Assembly: GCA_027575765.1 (NCBI GenBank) | Contig: JANBPT010000540.1 | Span: forward strand, 1-31,665 | Direction of reading: 5' to 3' | Source of the DNA: Tieghemiomyces parasiticus | Taxonomy: Eukaryota > Kickxellomycota > Dimargaritomycetes > Dimargaritales > Dimargaritaceae | Length of the DNA stretch: 31,665 bases | In this document: positions 1 through 8,019 of the stretch, one piece after another | Layout: the number at the start of each line of letters is the position of its first letter | Position numbering within the stretch: position 1 is the stretch's first letter | Notes under the pieces: model-generated | What the model was told of the DNA's origin: nothing | Seen by the model: only the letters and a program-made list of their open reading frames with translations | The model's database searches: none | Translations under genes and position numbers: made by a program

Positions 1-1480
1 TACCCTTGGACGCATACCAGTGCGGATAACTTGGATTCCGATATGCATTTCCCCCCGTCCGCTTTCCCTTCTTCCTCTTCAATTGTACCCGGCCACCGTG
101 TATAAGGTACCTCTTCCCGGCGGGACAGCACTTGGCCTCCACTCGTTCGATCTCTGCGATGAGTGGTACAAGTATATTGGCCCGTACAGGCTGGGTGACC
201 CTCCCAGTCGATATAGCACCCGTTCAAGGAAGCAATATAGCCGCACCTGCAGATGAACCGTTACCCTCTGCCGGTCTAGCATCACCGGCAGCGGTATTTA
301 TCGGTCTTTACCTTACTACATGCCTCCGAGTATCCCCGCCCTCCCTCCTTCTCCTCCTCCTCCTCACGGCATGACGTAAATTCATCTCTCCACCACGCCC
401 AGCCCTGCCTTATCACGTTAGGTCATTGGCTCTGCCTGCCACTGGTCAGTATAATTCAACCCCCGACCGATCAGTTATGCACTGCTGTTATCTCGATTGT
501 TGTTTTTCTACTGGTCCATCGGTCAGTTGGTCAATTTCAATATCCTTTTTATCCTGGTCTCCCACGGCATCCCTGGTAGGTTCGCTGCCGTTTGATCCTT
601 AAACTCGCTTCCCGCAGCGCCACTAGTTAATGGAATAACTACTGCTCAACTGTGCGCCCACTTCTTGTTTGTCGTTCCCAAATGATACCCCGGTGCCAAT
701 CCACTTGGGGTACAATTACGAACTACAAGGCAGCCCCCTCTACGCTGTCAATATGCTCCACCTTCCGCCCTCTACCCTTCTATACTCTGCACCTCCATTG
801 CCTTTTGCCCTATACTATTGTTAGCTGTGGGTAATTACCCGCCTTGCTAAAAACATGGTCCCTCTGGTCAATGGCTCACAAGACCCGAATTCCTACGGAC
901 TCTCCGGCGACCCCTAGAGCCACCCCTGGCCCAGCCACCAGACATACAGCCTGCGGACAACGCCCTACCGGAGGAAGGAACATCACTACTACGACTACAT
1001 CACCTTACTTATTTTTTCCCTCAATAGATCCTCCCCCGTCATCAGCTCTACCACACAAGTTGCTGGCTTATATTTGTCTTAAAGGGGCACGCGGTAATTC
1101 ACTTTACTTCCCTATAACCTGGTCTGGCCTCTGCGGTAATGATTCATAGTCCCTAGCTCTACTCGGGGCGGCCATTTAGACAGCCGTTCACTGAATTAGG
1201 AGGCACCCCCTTTGATGCTGGATTCGCTATGCCCTCCCGACCCCTTCAATATTGACCTACCAGTAGCCGTGCGGTTGCGCAGCAGAGAAAGGTCTCCCTT
1301 CTAAATAGGGCTGGGAATCCGTGCCAACCTGTGTCGGGTTCGAACTGCTAACAAAGCTCTGAAAAGCCAGGAATTCGGATCTATTCGCTGTTCCTCGCTT
1401 GCCTTGAGCTATTGCGGGTCACGCCATAGAAGACGGCCTTGCTAGAAGCTCAATATTGTCAAGACTCTACTGGAGACAGC
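1..1480. other. left-edge region without a supportable gene
   Basis: Open frames here are short, mostly lack an ATG, and overlap each other in several frames without codon bias. The first 370 bases are strongly pyrimidine-rich on the + strand and include a run of CTC triplets near 349-366. A frame open from about position 30 to 374 ends in a Leu-rich stretch but has no convincing start and no recognisable domain. A 3' exon of a gene lying off the left edge cannot be excluded. Confidence 0.5.
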
Positions 1481-1483
1481 GGC

Positions 1484-1490
1484 TATAAAA
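1484..1490 (+). promoter_or_regulatory. TATA box of the small secreted protein gene
   Basis: TATAAAA in the context GGCTATAAAAGGCC lies 142 bases before the ATG at 1626. Transcription would then begin near 1510-1525, giving a C- and A-rich leader of about 100 bases that ends in a run of nine C (1604-1612) just before the start codon. Position and sequence match a standard RNA polymerase II core promoter. The start site itself is inferred. Confidence 0.65.
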
Positions 1491-1625
1491 GGCCTAGCGA
1501 GAGTCCACTGTCGGCCACCTCATCAAGTCATCCCTCTGACACACACCACCATTTACACGTACCCACTTTCCCTCCGTACACCTACCCACCATCTGCGCTC
1601 TCACCCCCCCCCTTAACTACCAACG

Positions 1626-1952
1626 ATGCATCTTATCCGTACCGCCGCCCTCCTCGCCCTTGCCGTCGCTGCCTGCACCCTAACCACCGGTGTCCAGGCC
1701 ACCTTCTCCGTCGGTACTTCTGCCATTGTGACTGGCAACCAGAACCCAACCCTAGTCCGCCGCAGCCTGCCAGTGAACGCCAAGAAGGTCGCCGCCGAAA
1801 TTGCCAAGCTGGTCGCCACGGGTGCCGCTGTCGACACCCTCACCACCAAGTGTCGTGAGGCCCTCGGGTGGGACAAGCAGGAGGCCGAGACCCTGGGCCA
1901 GGAGGTGGCCAAGGCCCTCAATGAGTGCGAGAAGACCAAGGGCAAGAAGTAG
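1626..1952 (+). CDS. small secreted protein, possibly Kex2-processed (unknown family)
   Basis: I do not recognise this 108-residue protein. Residues 1-25 look like a cleavable signal peptide: a charged start, a Leu/Ala/Val core and a cleavage-like GVQA before T26. A dibasic Arg45-Arg46 follows a short Thr/Val/Asn-rich stretch. It could be a Kex2 site that releases a peptide of 62 residues (47-108). That part is rich in Ala, Lys and Glu, probably helical, and has just two cysteines, Cys76 and Cys101, which could form one disulfide. The C-terminus is very basic. The gene has no intron, uses mostly C-ending codons as highly expressed genes do, has a TATA box at 1484, and has a poly(A) signal 150 bases after the stop. 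A secreted effector, an antimicrobial peptide or a wall-associated protein are all possible, and the sequence does not decide between them. Confidence 0.75.
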   Translation: MHLIRTAALLALAVAACTLTTGVQATFSVGTSAIVTGNQNPTLVRRSLPVNAKKVAAEIAKLVATGAAVDTLTTKCREALGWDKQEAETLGQEVAKALNECEKTKGKK

Positions 1953-1953
1953 G

Positions 1954-1990
1954 TGGGCAATCCAGGCCCCAAGGGTGTACCCTTGGCCCA
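1954..1990 (+). repeat. hairpin just after the stop codon
   Basis: The arms CCAAGGGT (1969-1976) and ACCCTTGG (1979-1986) are complementary and separated by GT. The outer TGGG (1954-1957) can pair with CCCA (1987-1990) across an 11-base bulge. It would lie at the start of the 3' UTR of the small secreted protein mRNA. Its function is unknown. Confidence 0.4.
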
Positions 1991-2104
1991 CTGGCCAGCA
2001 ATCGGTCCCAGCCTTTTCTTGTTCGTTGCCCAGTGCACCTCGGACGTTACGTCGTGTATTCTGACCTCCACCATTGCAGCACGTGGGTGTTTAGCCTTGT
2101 AAGC

Positions 2105-2110
2105 AATAAA
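2105..2110 (+). terminator. poly(A) signal of the small secreted protein gene
   Basis: A canonical AATAAA lies about 150 bases after the stop codon at 1950-1952, followed by C-rich sequence. Placement suits cleavage near 2125-2140. It was identified by hexamer only. Confidence 0.55.
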
Positions 2111-4235
2111 CCTCCCCCCATACACTCCACCCAGCTGTCCAGGGCACAGCCCAGGCAACACCGTTTTAAAGCCGATTGGAAATCATTACGGGGGCCGTCT
2201 TTCCCTCTTGTGCCAACTGATCAGGTACACTGCCTTAGGCCTTGCCGAGGTTTGGTCTGAAAATGGGGGGGGTCCGTACGAGTGTCACAAGTAGCGTATG
2301 TCAGGTATTATAGGCCATTTATTTAATCCACGCGGCCTTTGCCGATGCCATGGAGAGTGTCGAATCAACCTATGGTACCTAGGCATATAGTTTTCAAGCC
2401 CGAGAGTATGGTGGTCCTTGGCTGTCATCGACCCCCTGAAATGGCGCCAGACCAGTCACAATGAACAGATAGGGCCCTGTCCCTCCGCAAAACGGCCCCA
2501 TTCTAAACGAGCGAGCTCAAGAAGGCTAGAGCCCAAGTACGGTAGTACCATGTCCGGTGGCGACCTTTTGATTAACGACGGTCTAGGAAGGGTTCGCTAT
2601 AGCATGATGGGGCCCGAGCGTCATTGGTATATCCATTTAGCAGAACCTTACGCACACTGACAGGGCTACCAGCACTCGGCAGTCATAAGTTGCACAGTCG
2701 TCCTTGGTCAGGTATTTAGCTAGACTTTAATCGTAAGAGGCCAGGTTTCCCGCCGTGCAGACAGCACCTACAGCCAGTCCTTTCTAGCCCTGCTGCCCTC
2801 GGAAGGCACCTGGGCTGAGACGGTCGGTCTATCCTCGGCCGTAGCATCTGTGCTTGCGTCTTGTCCCTCTACTAGGTCACAGGTTCTCCAGATGTTAGCA
2901 TACTCAACCTACCCTTGCTACCTGCCAGACTCCGTCATGCTTCGGTTTGCGTATCCCTCTTACGAGGGTATTACCGAGATCAGATCAGATTGTTTCGAAT
3001 GCTGCTAATGGGCGAATTCCATCTCTCAGATTGTGTAGCCCATGGTGGTCACTTGGGCCCCGAACACTACGTGGTGCATGGGCCTGGTATCCGTCGCATT
3101 TGTATCGTTTGCTACAGCTGCCTTGCCGGTTTGCCATTAAGGTCAGCCACCGTGTCCTTGCATAGGGCTCAGTTACCATGTCCTACCGTTACGATATAAC
3201 TAATATCAGTCGGGACACCTGTGGGATGGGTGACTCGAGCGGTTACATCATCGTTAGGCGTCCATTGTACACGAGGTGAGCCGCAGGCGGACTATACAAC
3301 CCCGTCAATTGTGATCAAGCTATACCTAGTTTGACACTTGATCCTAATGGCTCAGACCGAGGTCGATTATAAAGACATGGCAGCAAGGTACGCACGGATA
3401 CAAATAGTACTGGTAGGCATTTTCCTGGACGAGATGTCTTTATAGGCACGGCGTGGGCGAATTGAGATCTGACACATCCATTGTGATAGGTAGGAACCCA
3501 GGATGCTCAGTATAGTAACTAAAATGTAGTAAATAACGATAGTATTTATTAGGATATTCCTTTCGTAGGCTAATATAGCCCGCGAGACTTCAACATGAGT
3601 CACAGTTGGCGTTGTGTAAGGTGTGGAGGTAGTTAGTATTCGACTCGCCGCAAATCGGGAAAAGACATGTTAAAACATGATGGATAGGGGTTGTTAATGG
3701 CTAGTAGCTATTTGGCCTGATGCAAGGTAAGGAAGGAAAGTAAGGGTTGGCGTTGGCGGAGGTAGCGGCGGAGATGAACCTGGCGGCTTAGTACTCGACT
3801 GCTAAGGCGAGAGCATCGATGGTGTAGGTTTAATGCGATGATGACGGGGTGGCTACTTAGGGGCGCTTCGTCGCTACCACACTCATGTTGGGAAAGTAAT
3901 ACATCATAATAGCCATAACTATATGATCAAGCATGTTACCATGGAAATCCACCAAATGTAGATACCCATTGATCCTTGACTTGGGAATTGAGTATATCAA
4001 TCAGTTAGGCGTGACATACGTTCATTATTCTATTCAAGATAATCACATTTGAAAAATCTAGGAGAGAGGGGCAGACTCGTGGGTTCATTGGAGAGTGCAG
4101 GTGCGTGTACAGAATGGGAAAATGGCGGGTGGTGCCTGCCATTATCAATATAAATAGTTTAATCCGAGAATATTACATCTCACCCGACCACTGCATGACA
4201 TGCGAGGTGGGCACTGGAATCAAGCAAAGACAAAG
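2111..4235. other. gene-poor spacer
   Basis: This stretch of about 2.1 kb lies between the secreted protein gene and the 3' end of MCD4. Frames of up to 94 codons exist (for example around 2915-3199 on +), but they overlap one another, lack ATG starts or lack codon bias, and none shows a domain. An ATTAAA on the minus strand (positions 4163-4158), about 75 bases after the MCD4 stop, is a weak candidate for that gene's poly(A) signal. I saw no tRNA or repeat family. Confidence 0.5.
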
Positions 4236-7200
4236 TTAAGATACCTTCTTGGCGGCCAAGGTGACAGACGGCATTGGTTCCACAATGACGGTCCCGCTAG
4301 TGAACACCTGCGAAATGAGGTAAAAGGCAATAATAAATAGGACGAACAGCGAGGCGATACAAAAATGGCTGATAGTCGTACCAATTTCGAGCCAACTGCC
4401 GGTATCCCGGACCAAATAAAAGAAATTGAGTGTGATGATATCAGTGGTAGCTAGGACTAGGAGGAAGAGGGCCATAGGGGGTATACGCTTGATGCGGTTA
4501 GTGAAATTGAGGACGCTGGAAAGGAGGAAAAAAGGGATGAGGATCTTGACGATGAGGAGGGCGCCCATGACGAAAGGGTCGAAGATAGTGGTGAGGCGGT
4601 AGACAGCCTCGAGGGAGAAGCTACTGATGCTGGCCACATTGCCCGTACCGAAGAAGCCCACGTTGACCAGAAAGAGGAACTGGCCGGCGGTGAAGAGGTC
4701 GCCGAGGTGGAGGAGACCGTAGGCAGGAGTGGACACCGCGGGCGATGGTGTGGCCAGCGAGCGCGGGAAAGCCAGTTCACGGTACTGTTCTAGGCTTAGG
4801 AAGAGTAGGAGAGTGACGCTAAAGCAAAAGTAGAAGAGAACCTCGTAAGAAATGCTCAGGAGGATGAAGGGCGGAGCGAGGGCCAGGTAAATCGTGACCA
4901 GCCGATGGAGGTGGTTCTGGCGGGAGAAGAGTCCGACGAGGAGCGGGACTACCGGGGAGATCAGGAGAACCCAGGCCAGGGCCTGGTTGGCGCGAGGCAG
5001 CCCGGCTTTCGCGGTGAGGCTGGCTACGGTACTCCGGACGAGCAGGCAAGTCCCCGCGATCAGGGCGAGTTGGACCAGGAGGAGTACAGAGGCCAGCGGG
5101 GCCGTGGTCCGGGCCAGGACCGCCGCTGTGCGAATGGGGGCCATAGGCTTGGAGTCGGCCGGGAGGGCAAAGAGGCGGACACGGTAGACGAAGGCCAGGA
5201 CGCCGCTAAGGAGGATGAGGATCCCGCCGGCGAGGATTAGGGATACGTCTTCGCCCTTCTCGACGGGTAGCAGGGTGAACACAGAGGTGGCCAGGCAGAA
5301 CACGGACCACAGGTAGGGCGTGGGGGACTTGACAAGGGTGGCCACAGTGCCCACCCGGGAGATGTGCGGCCAGACAGACAGGCCAACGAATCCGGCGCTG
5401 AGGACGCTGCGGTGGAAGTAACTGGCAACGAGCAGCTCCAAAGCACCGATATAAACCAAGGTAGAGGCCACGATGGTGAAGACGCTGGACGACGAAGTAG
5501 GATCGGCCGCTGACGCGGGAGAATCTGGAGAAGTCAACCAGGCCCGGTTAACAACGGCGCCGAAGACATGGGCGTGTTTAAAAATCTCGCACCAAAAGTA
5601 GACGGGGAACGCCGTATAGGCGTAGTAGAGCAGTGGGTTATGCTGGACGTAGAGTAGGGCCCATAGGGCGCCGAGTACCAGCAGTGCAAACACGTTGAGC
5701 AAGTGCGTGAAGACCAGGGCTGACGTGTCCAGGGCTGGATCGGCCCCCTGGGGACGAGCCACGACCGGGTTGGCACCACCGAGGGCGTAATGGCGGATGA
5801 CGAAGAGGAGGCTGTAAAGGATCCACCCGACGTACCCGGCGGTAATGGTCGAACGCAAAAATACCCAGTCGTACGTCTGGTAATACCGCAGCCCGTCGAG
5901 AGCCTGATCGATGAGTTCCTGGCAGGCGCGCTCGGCCTCAGTGTAACGCTGCTTGGCGATCAGGTCGGCTATGTATGCCACGTGGCCGGTCGGGTGGGCT
6001 ACCTTGGCCGACGCCGGGGCGAGCGACGGGTAAGGTTGGAAGAACAGCTGAGTGGCTTGCTTGTCGGTCTGCTTGACTTCGAACTGTTCGAGAATCTGGC
6101 GGGCATTGGTGAAGGCACTCGCCGCGCGGTATTCCGGGGTGGCGTCGAGATAATCGAGCGGAAGGACCCCCACTGAGTTGAGCGGGTACGGCACACCAAT
6201 CAGGGAGGTCATCAGCGGGGCGATATCGGCCTGTTCGACATCGCGGCGGACGTAATCAGTGAGGCCCCACGGGGAGGAGAAGTCGTCGTGGCCAGTACCG
6301 GCAGCCGTCACCTCGGGACCGCGCACACCGGCACCCCAGGCGATCAGCGGGGTGCGAGTGTTGTCCGGGTGGCCGTCGCCATGCACGCCGCGGTTGTTCA
6401 TGCCGTGATCGGCAGTGAACACGTACGCGGTTCGGCCGTCGTGGCCGTAGAAAGACTCGATCCGATCCACGGCCCTCTGGATCCCGGCGTCGACTGTACG
6501 GATATTGTTGAGGTATTCGTCAGAATGGGGCCGGTGGGCATGGCCGTTGGTATCCAGGCCTAGCAAATGCAGGAAAAATACCACCTGGGATTCCTCTAGC
6601 TGGGCCTTTAACGCCGGGTCGGCAGTGTCAGCCCGGTCGAACAGGTCATGCACTTTGTTAAATACCCAAGTGTCTAGCTGGGACCCGTCGGCGGCAAAGT
6701 CCTCGTCCTCGTGGCCGTACATGAACGTTTCGACGTGTTCTGGGTTGGTTGCCCCGTGGCTAAACATGGGAAGGATATCGGGCGACCCAAACGACCAGGT
6801 GTGGCGACTCTCGTTGAATGTGGAATCAAAGTTCACCGGGTTCATCTTCCATCCTTTAGTGACGGCACTCACATCCTCGTAAAAGCCGGCAATCAGGGCC
6901 ACGTGACCCGGACGAGATTCTGTAGGCACCCGGGTATGGGAGACCCCCCAGGAACCGCGGGTTTGGATGATGCTACGTAAATAGGGCGCCAAAGGTTCCG
7001 GCTGGAGGTCGGGCTGGCCTAGGTTGCGGCGGGTCTCGTTAAGGTATGGCTCGTAGATCTTGTCGGCGCGGAGTCCATCGGCCACGAAGAGCACGAGACG
7101 GCGGGCCGGGCTGGGCAGCTCGACCCGATGCGGGGTCATGCCATGGACCAGCGGCGAGCGGAAGTATATGTCAAAGATGCTCCAGAGGTAGACGAGGTGA

Positions 7201-7247
7201 AAAACCACGCCAAACAGGAGCAGGGCGTTCCGGGCGGAGAGGGCCAT
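4236..7247 (-). CDS. MCD4: GPI ethanolamine phosphate transferase 1 (Mcd4/PIG-N)
   Basis: Mcd4 transfers ethanolamine phosphate to the first mannose of the GPI-anchor precursor in the ER lumen. The 1003-residue protein has the usual fungal length and needs no intron. Residues 8-28 form an N-terminal membrane anchor. A lumenal alkaline-phosphatase-like domain follows, with metal-site and catalytic signatures: FVADGLRADK (Asp57), PTESRPGH (109-115), LGLDTNGHAH (Asp232, His236) and TADHGM (Asp280, His281), then a His at 289. From about residue 460 the chain is a series of hydrophobic membrane segments, as in the family. It ends in KKVS, a KKXX-type ER-retrieval signal. The start is the first ATG before the membrane anchor. 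FIP1 lies upstream on the same strand with about 770 bases between, so the two are probably separate transcription units. Nothing looks broken. Confidence 0.96.
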   Translation of the reverse strand: MALSARNALLLFGVVFHLVYLWSIFDIYFRSPLVHGMTPHRVELPSPARRLVLFVADGLRADKIYEPYLNETRRNLGQPDLQPEPLAPYLRSIIQTRGSWGVSHTRVPTESRPGHVALIAGFYEDVSAVTKGWKMNPVNFDSTFNESRHTWSFGSPDILPMFSHGATNPEHVETFMYGHEDEDFAADGSQLDTWVFNKVHDLFDRADTADPALKAQLEESQVVFFLHLLGLDTNGHAHRPHSDEYLNNIRTVDAGIQRAVDRIESFYGHDGRTAYVFTADHGMNNRGVHGDGHPDNTRTPLIAWGAGVRGPEVTAAGTGHDDFSSPWGLTDYVRRDVEQADIAPLMTSLIGVPYPLNSVGVLPLDYLDATPEYRAASAFTNARQILEQFEVKQTDKQATQLFFQPYPSLAPASAKVAHPTGHVAYIADLIAKQRYTEAERACQELIDQALDGLRYYQTYDWVFLRSTITAGYVGWILYSLLFVIRHYALGGANPVVARPQGADPALDTSALVFTHLLNVFALLVLGALWALLYVQHNPLLYYAYTAFPVYFWCEIFKHAHVFGAVVNRAWLTSPDSPASAADPTSSSSVFTIVASTLVYIGALELLVASYFHRSVLSAGFVGLSVWPHISRVGTVATLVKSPTPYLWSVFCLATSVFTLLPVEKGEDVSLILAGGILILLSGVLAFVYRVRLFALPADSKPMAPIRTAAVLARTTAPLASVLLLVQLALIAGTCLLVRSTVASLTAKAGLPRANQALAWVLLISPVVPLLVGLFSRQNHLHRLVTIYLALAPPFILLSISYEVLFYFCFSVTLLLFLSLEQYRELAFPRSLATPSPAVSTPAYGLLHLGDLFTAGQFLFLVNVGFFGTGNVASISSFSLEAVYRLTTIFDPFVMGALLIVKILIPFFLLSSVLNFTNRIKRIPPMALFLLVLATTDIITLNFFYLVRDTGSWLEIGTTISHFCIASLFVLFIIAFYLISQVFTSGTVIVEPMPSVTLAAKKVS

Positions 7248-8019
7248 GTTGACGGGATGAGCAGCACGATGGAGGACGGGATGGGCGGTCTCCTGTTCAA
7301 GCGGTCAGAGAATTTGTGTAACGGTTAAGGTAAATTACTGGAGGGAGATCAAGGGCGTCTGGAATCGGGCAGTGCTTAGGACTGGTTCTAGTGGTTCAGC
7401 ACTGGGTTCGGGGCAAACCTGCGACCAGTAATACTCTCCAAGGTTAGCCTGAAGGGGGGTCGCGTTGTCCGAGACAGTTGAGACCAGGGGGAGGAAGGGA
7501 GGACAGAGAATCGGTGTTGGCGGTGGACTAAGTAGGGGGGGACAAGGATCGAGCGCGAAGGTGAGAAGCTGAAGCCCACTATACCACAGAGTGAGATTCA
7601 GGGGAGAGCGGTTCGAGGGAGGGTGGGCCTAAAACCGCCAAGGTCCAGGAGGAAGAGCGGATGGGATTTAAGTCTCCGCCCCACGAGGCGGCCGATCCGC
7701 CTGGTGCTGACAGCGCGGATGCCTGGGCCAATGGCCCCAGGGCCCGTTCGGACACAGTGCTGAATGAAAGCGACAGGCTTGGCCCTGAGTTGGGCTGCGC
7801 TGATCAGGAAGGACCACCCCTGGAGGCCAAAGTACCACGTCCACTCCATTTGACATACACTTGCACAGGGACACCCACGTAATGGTTGCGCCTCAGGGTT
7901 TATTAAAAAAAGGAAGACCAGCGATCCCAAGTGTGCCCTAGCCACCCGTTAGCGAAAATAAACGAAAATATGGAAAGTAATTTTGTAGCTTGGAGCCGCG
8001 AGTCCATCCAACCGAGAGC
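7248..8019. other. spacer: FIP1 3' UTR and MCD4 promoter side
   Basis: This 772-base interval holds the 3' UTR of FIP1 (right part) and the upstream region of MCD4 (left part), both on the minus strand. The 75 bases just before the MCD4 ATG are pyrimidine-rich on the coding strand, like a fungal leader. I saw no clear TATA box. The open frames here overlap on both strands and show no domain. Confidence 0.5.
7899..7904 (-). terminator. poly(A) signal of FIP1
   Basis: AATAAA on the minus strand, preceded by a run of T, lies about 115 bases after the FIP1 stop codon at 8020-8022. Distance and hexamer fit a poly(A) signal. The assignment rests on the hexamer only. Confidence 0.55.

Noticed and set aside
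30..374. Frame open from the left edge ending in a Leu-rich tail
   Set aside because: It has no ATG start, no domain, and a composition that follows the pyrimidine bias of the strand. The Leu run comes from CTC/CTT repeats.
844..1149. 101-codon open frame
   Set aside because: It begins with a non-ATG codon, shows no codon bias or domain, and is Thr/Pro-rich as expected from local base composition.
1330..1350. GGTTCGAAC resembling a tRNA B box
   Set aside because: The flanking bases cannot form a T-stem, and no A box lies at the right distance.
1613..2161. Minus-strand frame opposite the small secreted gene
   Set aside because: It is a mirror of the biased codons of the plus-strand gene, with no domain.
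2915..3199. 94-codon frame in the left spacer
   Set aside because: It lacks an ATG, overlaps another frame on the same strand, and shows no recognisable feature.
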